Assembly: GCA_031772625.1 (NCBI GenBank)
Contig: CM062810.1
Coordinates: 451,422,014-451,486,013 of the forward strand
Source of the DNA: Pinus tabuliformis
Taxonomy: Eukaryota > Streptophyta > Pinopsida > Pinales > Pinaceae
Length of the DNA: 64,000 bases
Reading direction: 5' to 3'
The notes beneath the pieces are model-generated. The model was not told the origin of the DNA. It saw only the letters and a program-made list of their open reading frames with translations, and did no database searches. Below are positions 1 to 10,859 of this stretch, piece after piece. Within the stretch, counting starts at the first letter, position 1. Each line of letters begins with the position of its first letter. The translations under genes were made by a program, and so were the position numbers.

Positions 1-562
1 TGGAGAAGAGCTACCCCTTAACGGAAGACTTAGTGTTCCTTCTTGTTGCAATAAAAAACAAACATGAGCATAAAGGTATAGGAAGGAAAACACCAGCAAC
101 TATAACATCATGGACTAATCAAGCTCATACTAGAAGATGACTTAAGCCAATTAAGAGTCCCTATTCTATGGCCCACATTTAAGGACATGGATAGGGATGC
201 TCTAACTGATGCAATTGAGTATGAAATGGACCCAACCTCTAGTGGTGAGGAGGAAGGAGAAGAACTTGAGGAGGAAGGATAAGATCTTGAGGAGGAAGAA
301 GAAGAACCTCAAGAGGAGCAAGAAGAGGAAGAACCTAGAGAAGAAGAGGAAGAACCTGAGGAAGAAGTGAAGGCGGAGAAAAATAAAATAGAGGAAAAAG
401 AGAATAGTGTAGAAGAATCACATAAGGATGAGGAAACCCTTGAAAACATACCAAGGAACATGAGGAATCTCCATGAGTGTCTCCTAAACCCACAGAGAAG
501 GAAGAACTTATTGCCTTGACTACCCTAAGCACACCCATCAAGTCAACATGAAAAATGTAGAG
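1..562 (+). pseudogene. Element F: part of 3' extra coding region (left of insertion B)
   Basis: This is the left visible part of the outermost element, an Athila-like Ty3/gypsy fossil that begins before the window. Around 150-230 it encodes a stretch resembling the segment of element A near 14740-14800 (a leucine-rich turn, then Pro-x-x-Trp-x-Thr-Phe-like residues). A long acidic, glutamate-rich run follows at about 200-400, written as a purine-rich GAGGAGGAAGAA tract. The equivalent protein in element A lies between integrase and the 3' LTR, so I place this piece in the same extra gene. The sequence resumes after element B at 24776. Function is unknown and the copy is broken. The match rests on order and composition more than on strong identity. 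Confidence 0.6.
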
Positions 563-567
563 GTAGA
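563..567. repeat. Target-site duplication of element B, left copy (GTAGA)
   Basis: GTAGA directly precedes the TGTTGGC end of the left LTR of element B. It recurs at 24771-24775 directly after the right LTR. A perfect 5-bp duplication is the usual signature of Ty3/gypsy integration. Confidence 0.92.
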
Positions 568-1429
568 TGTTGGCTTGTAGGGCCTGGCCCAAGTTTAGAG
601 GTGCTTTAGCCAAACAAATCCTAGTACTACTGGCCCTTTCGGCAACATTCCATGCAGTGTGTACTGAGGTCTCACCCGAAGTAGTATGGGAGGGTGCTAG
701 AACCATGTTTCCGCACCGTAGAGATGTTTGATGATTTTTGGTGGTCTGCGGTTTGACCCTGCATGCACGTTGTTATGTGCACTTATCACTACTTCGTGGC
801 CTGTGATGTTGTCTTCGTGTAGCCTTACTCGAGGCCCAACCCTTGTTATTACCCAATTCCTTACTATTAACCCGATATTAGTCCATCACTTAGCTTATTA
901 GTACATGTCTAGTTATATTTAACAATTTTCAACATTCATATAAGTGCATGTGATAAAGAAAACAATATAATTAAACAAGAAATAACACATGAACAGATAC
1001 ACAAGATTTGGAATCAAACTTCTATTTATTATTCTTCTTCCTTGGTTACAGACTCGACTCTGTCATGTGCACTCAACTGCAGACTCTAATAGGCCTCTGC
1101 GCACTTAGCTGCAAAGCCTCTTCCTACTACTACCACCCAAAGCACTTAGACCTTTACTCTATGCTTGCTATCTTCTAGACTCCATATGTTTCTTCATGTA
1201 TCTCTAATTATCCTTACAACTTAGACCCTTGCTCTATTTATACAATCCCATGGTCTGCAGACCATGGGTAGGTCGATACTACATTCAGAACTTAGGGAGG
1301 ACAACCCTATGACTCTCACATACAATTTGTGCTCCACGCCCACAATTTGTGGAGTATTTACAACAATAATACTCAAAACTTGGGCTTTGAGCCCCAAAAC
1401 ATGTTGTGGGGGGTATTCCATGCCGAACA
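568..1429 (-). repeat. Element B 3' LTR
   Basis: This 862-bp repeat starts TGTTGGC and ends CCGAACA on the plus strand. It matches 23880-24770 along its length. The TATA box reads TATAAATA on the minus strand (plus 1235-1242). The first 160 bp or so (the U5 side) also resemble the U5 side of the element E LTR at 27103, which shows the two families are related. Confidence 0.92.
1235..1242 (-). promoter_or_regulatory. TATA box in element B 3' LTR
   Basis: TATAAATA on the minus strand. The same octamer sits at the equivalent place in the other LTR (24570-24577). Confidence 0.6.
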
Positions 1430-4219
1430 GGCCCACAACACAAACATCGTGAATTGTCCTTGATTCACTTTTTTGGCATGGAGATCTTGGCACAGAGTCC
1501 CTCCAGCTGGTCCCAAACAGCTTGAATGTCGGCAGGGCACTAAGCTACTTCCTGCTGAACCTACTACATTCCTGCTTCTGAACCCTCTGCTTACGGCATG
1601 TTGTGCTACATCTGTGTATGCATCCCTTGTATTTGTGAAAACTTTTCTTCAATATCCACCGTGATTTTGAAGGCTTCATCAATCCATGGCTAGACGCACG
1701 CTTTTAGAATTGCTTCTTTGTGGCATGCCGCGTCCACCTGCTCTTTTAAAGCCTTGGCCTACTGCATCCTTCCAAGCTGCTGAGTAAGGACTACTGTCTA
1801 CGCAATCCCTCTAATGTTGTCATATTGTTGCTGGAGTTCATGTGCCTCGGTCTCTAGCTATTGAATGTTGGGGTCCTCCTGCAATGTAGTGCGGACTTCC
1901 AACGCCTGCTCCAAAATGTTGGTACAGTTGTATACTGCACCTCCAATCTCTTCCATCCCTATTGCAATAGTGCTGGTGAGATGTTTTCTGACCTCTAGGG
2001 GACTGTAAGGCTGCGCCTTTAGCCGCAACTTAGAAATTTGAAGATTTATCTCCATTTGCACTCTTGTTATTTCCTCGTGCGTTTTACGGACTCCACTTGC
2101 CAAATAGTGGATCCACACTTCTGTTTGTAGGTCCTCTGTAATGGACAACTTTGGGATGTGTCGGAAAGCATCGTCAACTGTCTGTACCAACTTTCGGCTT
2201 TGTGACACCAGCTCGTTGCACTGGAAGCTAAGTTTTTCTATATTAATATTCTGCTCCCTCAGAACCTGGATTGTGTGGTTCTCTTTGGTGCCGAGTTCTG
2301 CTATTATCCTATCCTGCAGTTGATAAAGTGTGTCGTGGGGAAGGGAACCAAGTGAAGGCCAATTCCTTTCATTGTATTAAGAATCACCCGATCCATTGTG
2401 CTCTCCGAGACTAGCACTCCCTCTAGCAATGTTATCGTATTGGCCATCTTCGCGTGAATCATCTATTCTGCTACTGATGTGCCTGCTACGACGTGGGTAG
2501 GCAAGGTACCCTCCTATAGGGGTTGCACCTTTAACTCCTGCAGCTGCTCCCTTAGGGCCCCCAACACGGTCTGCTACTCCATCATAAAGTCTTAGAATGC
2601 TTCACTAGTGACATCGCGAACCATCTCGCCAATGTCATGGAGATCACCTTCAGTTAAGGTGATCGGGTCGATGGCCAGCTTCAAGGCCTTGACCTTCTTG
2701 GGCCCGATATTTCTATGATACGTGACTGCTTTAGCTATGTAGAGGCAGTCCCCGAGTCCACGCTCTCTTCTGCAAGTTTTGTGTCCTCTACCTCCTACCC
2801 TGTAGACAATGCTTGGCCTTCCTCTGCGTCCTCTGCTATCTGTGTTGTTGCTGCTTCTTCGATGGCCTTCTTCTGCTTTGCGGCTACCTATGCCACTTTG
2901 CGAACTATCCTAACCTCAGTTGCCACTCTTTCATTCCACCTTCTCTCGGCTAGTTGGGTGACGTGTAGTTTAGCATCATCCTTCCTTTTCTGTGCTGATG
3001 TCTTCTCCAAATCCACCAAATCTGGGGCGCACCACTCGGGAGGCCATGTCTCTAACACCATAAAGATTGCATTGACAGTCAATGGCTATGAATGGGATCT
3101 TTTTCCACTACTGCACCAGATCTTTTCACGCCCTGTTGTAGATATTGTGCATGTCCGCTTTCAAATCTGCAAAACGTTGTAGACTGTTGTGCACCATGGG
3201 GGATAAGTGTGACCTCCTATTAATCGACATTCGAATGCTCGCCTCCATGAGCACCCAAAAAATCTTAGTATCATGAATTCGTTTCGCTTCATTGGTGGCC
3301 AGAGCGAAGCGTACTTTGTGGCCTCTGGTAAGTCTTGGTTGATGCCCAAGAACTAGCTGTCCTTTGGCAGTTCTCCTGCTACCAGCAATATGGATAAGAG
3401 CAACCACACATAGTGGAATGTCTTACCCTATTCCTGGGCCTCCTAGGAGTTGAGCAAAAACTCCTTGTAGAGGAACCCAGCCTAGTTGAACTGGACCCCT
3501 TCCGCACACTATTCGGCCATTACAACTACTGGTGTTGGTACTTCCTCGATGCGATATTTTCTCATTACTTTACCAGCCAGGAGTTGGGTGGATGTGCACA
3601 CTCCTTTATCCTTGATACTAGTGATAGAGTAACCCCTCTTTTTCTTCTCGAGCTTATATTTTGTCTTCATGGCCTCTGCGAGAGCCAAGTCGCTGCTTTT
3701 CCCTGCTATCGTCGCAGGGTCCTTTCCCTTACATGGAAGTCAAGAAATTCAATGGATGAGATTTGTCGTGATTGGAATAGGCTCCTCCATCCATAGGTAC
3801 CCATCATGCACCAGGCAAAGCAGCTGCCTGATGAAAAAAATGGTGATGGGTGTGCGGTGGAAATGTGGTATCCATAGCAGATGAAGCAACCTATCCTTTT
3901 CCACACCGTGCAGCCATTTTCGTAGCTCTAATGTTATCATCAACCCCTCTATATTTTGTTTCATTAGGTTCACCATTTCTAAGTGTGGGAACTTCTCCCT
4001 ATCTGCGAGGTCCCAGTCTTCAAATTTCAGGGTGGTAACACATCCTAGAAGCAAACCCTCAAAGGTAATTCCATCGAGGAGGAGCGGGGTCTGGAGTGCA
4101 CTCTTCGTTGCATCCAAATCCTTTGGTATTTTGGTTTTCCCTTTTCGTGAAGGGACATACTCGACAATTTTGCTACTCAGCACAACGGCTGGATGCCTTC
4201 CTTCACATCTTCTTCTTCC
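1430..4219 (-). pseudogene. Element B: distal part of the 3' extra coding region
   Basis: Minus-strand coding remnants fill the space between the insertion point of element A and the 3' LTR. Visible pieces include a helical, charged segment around 1860-2210, a Lys/Arg/Glu-rich segment around 2890-3080, and a more globular segment with several Trp and His residues around 3750-4220. The region sits downstream of the pol position on the element's own strand. Element E has comparable sequence at 28200-31340, where it follows a recognisable integrase. Function is unknown. I see no convincing transmembrane or signal segment, so calling it an envelope would be unsupported. It is broken in several places. 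Confidence 0.55.
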
Positions 4220-4224
4220 TCTAC
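4220..4224. repeat. Target-site duplication of element A, left copy (TCTAC)
   Basis: TCTAC directly precedes the TGATGAGCCCC start of the 5' LTR. It recurs at 19070-19074 directly after the 3' LTR. Confidence 0.92.
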
Positions 4225-4647
4225 TGATGAGCCCCAAATTTGGTAACATTTTGGGCTCATTTGGCCTAACTACCCTTGCTCAATCCTTCATTTTTCATAA
4301 CTTATGCATTATTTTTTAGTATGTTTATGTCATTTGTACGAATAAGGGTAGTCACTATTCCTAGGTGGCTAACACGTGCTCATTTCAGGATTTTTTGAGA
4401 AATGTTGAAGCAAAACCGAGCAGACATGGGCTAGGAGACAGCCAAGCTTAGGTTGAAGATTCGTAGGGGGTTTGTCTATGGCATTAAATAGCCTCCCTCG
4501 GTATCTTCACCCCCAACTCCGAGCTCCAAAGGCCACCAAAACCGGATATAGAAGGCAGCCAAGCAGATTTCTTGGAAGGAGCTGTTCACTCACAGTTTGG
4601 GCAGCCAAGTCCCATAGATTTAGGAGGCCAGCTAGGGCCTCGTAGTG

Positions 4648-4671
4648 TATAAATGTTAAGGCTTCAGCCTT
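4648..4671 (+). promoter_or_regulatory. TATA box and adjacent dyad in element A 5' LTR
   Basis: TATAAAT at 4648-4654 is followed by the near-perfect dyad AAGGCT-TC-AGCCTT at 4658-4671. The related LTR of element C has TATAAAT at 46707 followed by a similar AGGCT/AGCCT dyad. Promoter use is inferred. Confidence 0.5.
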
Positions 4672-5637
4672 CTAAAAGGACTTTTTGAAAAACTCTTGCA
4701 TATTCTGCACTACGTGCTGCTAGCTCTGTTTTGTTCTTTTGTAGCCATTATTGGCATAACTCGACTTATGATTATTTTTTGATAATGGCAAGCAGTTAGA
4801 TTTGATATCAGCTCTGAGTTTTTTTATAGGAGCCATAGCTCTCGGGGTTGGGCCCAACCTGAGAGCCTAGGGCCTCCTTATTCGTATTGTTATCTTTCCT
4901 TTCAGCACTGTGATTTTCCTTTTATGCATCTGAAACAAAGTTTGTTGAGCTAGATTTATTTGTGTTGGTTAAATAGGTTATTGTTGAGGAATAGAATTAC
5001 TTTAGATGTGTAGAACATATTGATAAGATAAAGATTGATAAAAGCTCCATAAAAGGGTTTCCTGCACTCTCAATTTCACCTCTCCCTTATTGGATCAAGG
5101 GCTAGAATTGTGGAGCCAGTGCTCTTCAACAAAAACACAAGTTTGCTTGACCATGCAATCATAGGTGTAATGTTTTTCATTTGTAGAAGTTAGTCATGCG
5201 TTTAGACCTTTTTAGATGTTCCTTTTATTAAGTGTTATACATGGTTCTCTTTGGAAATAAAGCTTCTTTTCATTTGTTTCATTGATAGTTTGGATAGATT
5301 AGCTAAGATTTCGATTGTATGCAGGATTTGGTTGATTCAGTTAAGTGCACACGGTGCAGGGCTTATCCATCTTTCTCTCATCCACCTACGCTTCGTCTAG
5401 GCATGCTGCTCCATCTCCTAGTCAGCTTCTTCGTCTCACAACTCCTCTTCTGTCCACGTAACCCTACCTTCTTTCTCTTCCATTGCCTTAGCCTTCCTTA
5501 AGACAAGTTAGCTCTCCACACCCTCTCATCACTTCATCCATCAGTCACTGGGTCATCTCAGACCCCTACCATACCTCCCTATCCATTCATGCATCCTCTT
5601 TCACTCATCCATCCTCCAAAATCCAATGTCAGAACAT

Positions 5638-5711
5638 CCTGTAGAACTTTCTGAACATCCTGTAGAAATCCCTGAAACATCCTGTAGAACCCCTGCAGAT
5701 TTCCTGTAGAA
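5638..5711 (+). repeat. Cluster of four CCTGTAGAA motifs in element A 5' LTR
   Basis: CCTGTAGAA occurs four times within 74 bp, usually preceded by CAT or TT. The same cluster appears at 18385-18458 in the 3' LTR and at 47692-47764 in element C. The complementary form TTCTACAGG recurs in the internal region of element A. Confidence 0.8.
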
Positions 5712-6328
5712 GCTCACAAGTGAGGTTGATGGATAACCAAACTTGGTGAAACTCTCTGGAAGGGTGTTAGGGACTCCTTAGACCCTCTCTGAACCTTCCC
5801 AACCTTTTCCAAGCATTTCTCCTCCTTGATCCACCCCTGCACAGTAAGAAGCTAGTTAAAAGTACATGTATGATAATTTTGATAACGTAACCAAAAATAC
5901 AAAAAAATGTGTTCTTTAGATAGAGATTGCATAGGCATGTGCATTTCACCTTTGTAGAAGTAATGGCATCTTCTTCAATAGTTTGCATCCTCTCCTTTGC
6001 ATCAGTAGGACTAGCTGGTAGAATTAGGGTTTGCTAGGGTTTATGTTACTCTTTGACTTTCAGTTTCTTTCTGCAAGTAGATCAGCTTCCTTTGAGTTAG
6101 CTTCCATCCATCAGGTATAAAGATTCTTCTAAGAGCTCATAGAAGTTGGCTTGAGCCCCTAGCAGACTTGTGCCAGCTGACCAAGTGACAGCTGCGGCAA
6201 GAGCTAGTACTTGTGCATACAGCATCGTCACTTCCAAGTTTGTTACGAACTACCTGGTTGATAAGAGTAAAGAAGGGAGTCCTAGGAGTTGCAGCATTAT
6301 TGCTGCAATACTGGAGCCCACCATCGTT

Positions 6329-6346
6329 TTGCGTCGTTGCCGGGGA
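6329..6346 (+). other. Primer-binding site of element A (tRNA-Asp type)
   Basis: The 18 bases match TGGCGCCGTTGCCGGGGA at 16 positions. That sequence is the complement of the 3' end of plant tRNA-Asp and is the usual Athila primer site. It lies 5 bp after the LTR end. Element C has a better match at 48382-48399. Confidence 0.85.
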
Positions 6347-6482
6347 AGCATCAGAGTATTGGTGATTGTTGCTTTTCTTCTTTTTTTCTACACTCGCCTT
6401 CTGCTAAATAGTTTACTTCATTTTCATTCTGCAATTTCATTTCCGCAAAAGTAAAATAGATATTTCCCGCTTTCATAGATTG

Positions 6483-6600
6483 GCAACTTCAATTCTTCAA
6501 GCGTAGACTAGAAATTTCAATTCTACAAGCGTAGACTAGCAATTTCAATTCTGCAAGCATAGACTAGCAATTTCAATTCTGCAAGCGTAGACTAGCATTT
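6483..6600 (+). repeat. Short tandem repeat in element A leader
   Basis: About four units of roughly 31 bp, each containing TTTCAATTCTGCAAGCGTAG or a close variant, lie between the primer-binding site and gag. A shorter version of the array is in the leader of element C near 48520-48600. Confidence 0.8.
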
Positions 6601-6751
6601 CATTCCTGCAATTTCATTTGAGCAACATAGCTTAGTCTCATTTCAATTCTGCATCTTCATTCCAGCAAGATAGCTAGTTGCAGTTCAATCTATTTTAGTT
6701 TTGCAGGTACAAGAAGAAAAAGCAAAAAGCAATCAAAAGCCTTTCCATTTC

Positions 6752-8015
6752 ATGCCTTGTAGGAACAGAGATAAACCGACAAATTCCTACCCAACACCCC
6801 CACCACTTCACTGAGTCACCCTTCTCTCTTCTTTGCTGACAATGATCCAGAAAAACCTATAGGCGAGCCTCCTGACACATACGCATATCCTATACCAGAA
6901 GAAGAGTTAGAAACCATCCCACCTGAAGCCATGGCTGAAGATGGAAGAGAAGATGAGAGAATAGAAGGTTCCTTTCCCATCTGAGAGACCAATGGAGACA
7001 TGAAAATGAAAACATAAGCCCCTCCGCTTTACCTCACTTCCATGGATTGACTACTGAAGACCCTGATACCTTCTTGTTTGAGTTTTTTGTCCTTTGTCGA
7101 ACCTATGACTATACAGAAGATGATCAAAAACTGAAACTCTTTCCCTCTACTCTCAAGGATGCAGCATTACGCTGGTTCATGGGATTACCTGGAAACAGTA
7201 TCACCACTTGGGCTCAGATGCAACAAGCTTTCAATACCAAATATCGGGACTACTGTAGGTCCAAGGAAGCCAAGGGAGAGATCTTTCGGATGACCATGGG
7301 AAATGAGGAGTCTTTAGAAGATTATGAGGAAAGATTCCAACTTAGTTATAAACGGGCCAGGTGCACACTTGACCCTGAATCTCTCAATTCGGTCCTGCTC
7401 CGAGGAGTTCCTGAAGACCTCCTAGATACCCTTCACATGCTAATTGGAGGAGACATCTACCAACTACCTTACGAGAATATAAAGACTGTGTTTAGAAACC
7501 ACTCTAGGGCAGCCCGGAAAAGAGGTAGGGGAAACCCCCTTTCAGCCAGTTCTACTTTCTCCAAGCATGAGTTTGTTAATCAGCTGGAGGACCTCAAAAG
7601 TGAGGTGAGACAGACCATTGCAATGCAACTTGATACATTTCGAATCCAGCAAAAGAAAGAGGAAGCTGAGAAGGCTTTGGCCATCTTCTGTCCTAGGTGT
7701 ACAAGGAAGCACCCTAAGAATGAGTGTCCCTTACACTCGGTAGAGGTATGCTTCATTTGTGAGGAGGACCGCCCCACAAACCAATGCCCAACATTACCTA
7801 GCCTTAAGGCCATGTACCAAGGAACTGAGGCACCCACTGAACCTCTCTACTTCCTCAACCAAAGAAGGCCGCATGGACCTAGACCTTACCAGCAGGGGAT
7901 GCAAGGGACATCCCAAGCCTATTATAGCCCCAACCAATCTGCTCTTATGCCTTCTTGGGGCCCCCCTACTCATCCTCCCTGGTCTATGCCTCCTCCGTGG
8001 TCTTACGCACCATAA
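6752..8015 (+). pseudogene. gag: Element A gag
   Basis: Gag forms the particle and binds the element RNA. The N-terminus starts at an ATG at 6752 that has a clear counterpart in element C (48759). The retrotransposon Gag core lies at about 7047-7510, with the typical Ala-Leu-Arg-Trp-Phe turn followed by Trp-x-x-Met and a Phe-x-x-x-Tyr stretch. A cysteine/histidine cluster with two Cys-x2-Cys pairs at 7689-7788 is the RNA-binding part. The C-terminal tail after 7800 is rich in Pro, Gln and Tyr. The region after 8016 up to protease is a low-complexity Pro/Thr-rich linker with no domain I can name. The gene is broken but the core is easily read. Confidence 0.88.
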
Positions 8016-8587
8016 TACCATACTCAGCCCACTACTCATTCGTTTCACTCACATGTCCAACCACAGCCTCAGTGGAATGCACTTCAACCGGGGTGGAGGC
8101 CCCAGTACAACACTCCTCCCGCCATTTTTCCTCCACCACTAGCTCAACCACAACCATTTCCGCCTACTCCTCCAAGACAACCCCAAATGCCTGCTCAACT
8201 GAACCCAAACCCCAAAAACTGACAGGCCCAGCAGGTATATACCGGGGAAACAACCTGCCCTACCTATGCTGTGGAGATCCAGGAGATCAACCTGCGATCC
8301 GGGAAGACTCTTTCGGATCGCCAACCTCCTCCCCTAGAGGATGAGGAAGACAAACAGGAAAGTGAACCCAAGACCACTCCACCCTTTCCTGAGAGACTAA
8401 CAGTAACCACACAACCCGACCAGAGGAGAATGAGCTTCTGGGAGAACTCAAACAGTTGTGTGTAAGAATACCACTTCTACAAGCCATCAAAGATGTACTG
8501 ATATACAACAAATTGGTTAAGGAAAAGTGTTTCAGGCACCCAGGCAGGCGAAAAAGAGATGCCTAAACCATCAATGTCATAGGACAA

Positions 8588-9094
8588 TTGTCTGATCTTA
8601 TGTTGGGGCAAGTAATATGTCCAAAATATTTGGATCCTGGGAGTCCTGTAGTTGATGTCCACATCAATGGCACCATCATACCCCAGAATTTGATTGATTT
8701 AGGGGCTGCCATCAATGTGATGACCAGGGATACCATGCTCAAACTCAACCTTCAGGGTTCCTTAAGGAAGACCTCGACAGTCCTGCAGTTGGCAGATCTC
8801 TCCATCGTGACTCCCGAAGGGATTGTGGAGGATGTCTTGATCTCTGTTGACTCTTGGGAGTATCCTGCGGACTTCTTGGTTCTTCAACCAAAGGCAAAGC
8901 TTACCGAATACCCCCTTATTTTGGGAAGACCTTGGCTAGCCACTGCGGATGCTTACATAAGCTGCCGAGCAGGAAAAATGACCATAAAAAATGGTCCTAT
9001 GTCCAAGCAGCTAGTCCTATACCCTCCTGCCCAACCTCTATTAGAGCATGACTTACCACTTTGGTTGGAAGAAGGAGAAGACGATGAGGTGTAA
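8588..9094 (+). pseudogene. Element A protease
   Basis: This is a retropepsin-like aspartic protease. The active-site region reads Leu-Ile-Asp-Leu-Gly-Ala-Ala-Ile-Asn-Val-Met near 8688-8720, which is the DLGA-type motif usual for Athila elements rather than the DTG/DSG of many others. The flap and the Ile-Leu-Gly-Arg-Pro-Trp motif near 8930 follow in the expected order. The protease releases Gag and Pol products from the polyprotein. An acidic tail ends the block. Confidence 0.87.
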
Positions 9095-9103
9095 TCTGCA
9101 CCC

Positions 9104-10260
9104 TTGTGCACCTTAGATACCACCAGGGGAGGTCCTCAAACTGAGGATGATTTGATTGAGATCTTGATTCAGAATCCGCCTCCCAGTGCATTGTCCTTAG
9201 AGAAATTGGTGGAAGATACTCAAGCCAGCACCTTAGTGGACCTTTTTGTGAGCGATCCACTCTCTCCTAGGGTCAAAAATGTGGAGTTTGGCTCTGAGAG
9301 AACGTTAAAGATCAGCTCCTCCCTATCTCCTTCCCAAGAAAAGGAGTTGTATAGTCTGTTGGCCAGTCATCTAAATGCTTTCGCTTGGAGCTATAAGGAG
9401 ATGAAAGGAGTCCACCCTTTGGTCTGTACCCATCACATCTACCTCAAAGAAGATTGTAAACGGTCAGGCAACCTCAGAGGAGAATGAATCCAACCCTTAA
9501 GGACATTGTCAAAGAAGAACTGCAAAAACTGTTGGATGCAGGATTCATCTACCCCATCTCGGATAGCGAGTGGGTGTCCCCTCTGGTGTTGGTACCCAAG
9601 AAAAATGGAAAGTGGAGAATCTATGTGGACTACCGAGAACTTAACAAAGCCACCAACAAAGACCACTTTCCTCTGCCTTTCATAGATCAAGTGTTGGATG
9701 GACTAGCAGGGAAGAACTTTTTCTCTTTCCTAGATGGGTTTAGCGGGTATAACCAGATCCAAATCAGCCCCTAAGACCAAGATAATACCACCTTCACTTG
9801 TCCTTGGGGTACCTTTGCTTACCGAGTCCTTCCCTTTGGGCTATGCAACGCTCCTGCCACTTTCCAAAGAGCAGTATTGAGCATCTTTTCTGAGCTGGTC
9901 CATGATTCGGTGGAAATCTATATGGATGACTTCACTCCCTATGGGTCCAACTTCCAAGAAGCATTGTCCAATCAGGGAAAAGTCCTAACCAAGTGCATTG
10001 AGATGAACCTGTCCCATAGTCCGGAAAAATGTGAATTCTTGATGACTAAAGGGACCGTGCTGGGACATACCATTTCTCGCCAGGGATTGCAGGTGGACCC
10101 TAATAAAATTGCTCTCATCAAAATGGTTCCACCTCCTTAGAAAGCAATAGATGTTCGGAGATTCATAGGCTTAGCAGGATATTATAGAAGGTTTATTAAA
10201 TATTTCAGTAAGCTAGCCTCGCCACTGTTTGGCCTCTTAGAAAAAGATGTTGAGTTCAAA
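9104..10260 (+). pseudogene. Element A reverse transcriptase
   Basis: This is an RNA-directed DNA polymerase of Ty3/gypsy type. The stretch 9300-9480 is the usual linker ending in a Phe-Ala-Trp-Ser motif. The fingers and palm follow with the FPLPFIDQ and FLDGFSGYNQI motifs at about 9668-9765. The catalytic Tyr-Met-Asp-Asp is at 9919-9930, and the primer-grip and thumb region (LGHTIS) runs to about 10260. Blocks are in canonical order. The copy is broken. Confidence 0.92.
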
Positions 10261-10305
10261 TGGACAGACGACTTTCAAAGGGCTCTGAATGAATTAAAGG
10301 ATAAG

Positions 10306-10760
10306 TTGGTGTCCGCCCCGATATTAAGAGGTCCGAACTGGGTCCTACCTTTCCACATCCACACTGATGCCTCGAACAAATCCATAGGGGCAGCCTTAGG
10401 ACAGGTTGAACAAAAACTCCCATATGCCATATACTTTGTCAGCAAAAACTTATCCAAGGCAAAACTGAACTATAATGTAACTGAGAAAGGTTTCCTGGCT
10501 GTGGTCCATGCCCTGAACAAGTTCCGACACTACATCACTGGCTATCAAAAATTTGTACATACTGATCATGCTGCAATTAGATATTTAATGAATAAACTAG
10601 ATGTGAATGCTCGTATTATTAGATGGTTACTTCTGTTGCGGCAATTTGATTTGACTATCGTTGACAAACCAGGTAAAGAAAATGTTGTTGCTGACTTCTT
10701 GTCTAGATTGGATTTACCTGCAGGTGAAGATGGAATAGTGGACGACCAGATGACAGATGA
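10306..10760 (+). pseudogene. Element A RNase H
   Basis: This is the RT-linked RNase H typical of Ty3/gypsy. It starts at the His-Thr-Asp-Ala-Ser motif near 10360 and continues through the Glu-Lys-Gly-Phe-Leu-Ala-Val segment, the His-Thr-Asp-His motif near 10560 and the Ala-Asp-Phe-Leu-Ser-Arg end near 10700. It degrades the RNA strand of the replication hybrid. No second, plant-type RNase H is seen here, unlike element D. Confidence 0.9.
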
Positions 10761-10859
10761 ACATATGTTTGCTATCTCAGTACTCTCCCCATGGTTTTCT
10801 GATATAGCAAACTATATAGTCTCAGCACAGTTCCCTCCGCATCTATCTTCCAAAGACAA

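Larger units (their letters stand above)
4225..6323 (+). repeat. Element A 5' LTR
   Basis: This 2.1-kb repeat starts TGATGAGCCCC and ends GCCCACCA. It has a TATA box near 4648. A cluster of CCTGTAGAA motifs lies at 5638-5711. It matches 16973-19069 closely and 46288-48375 more distantly. Confidence 0.95.

Noticed and set aside
240-400. GAGGAGGAAGAA tract as a simple microsatellite
   Set aside because: It is irregular and encodes an acidic run at the right place in element F's extra gene, so a coding origin is more likely.
335-706. Minus-strand open frame resembling frames at 23846-24079 and 27120-27329
   Set aside because: The similarity follows the U5 DNA block shared by B and E LTRs. The first one runs across an element boundary, so it is not a protein gene.
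6329-6346. A tRNA gene fragment
   Set aside because: It is the primer-binding site of an LTR element. No cloverleaf sequence surrounds it.
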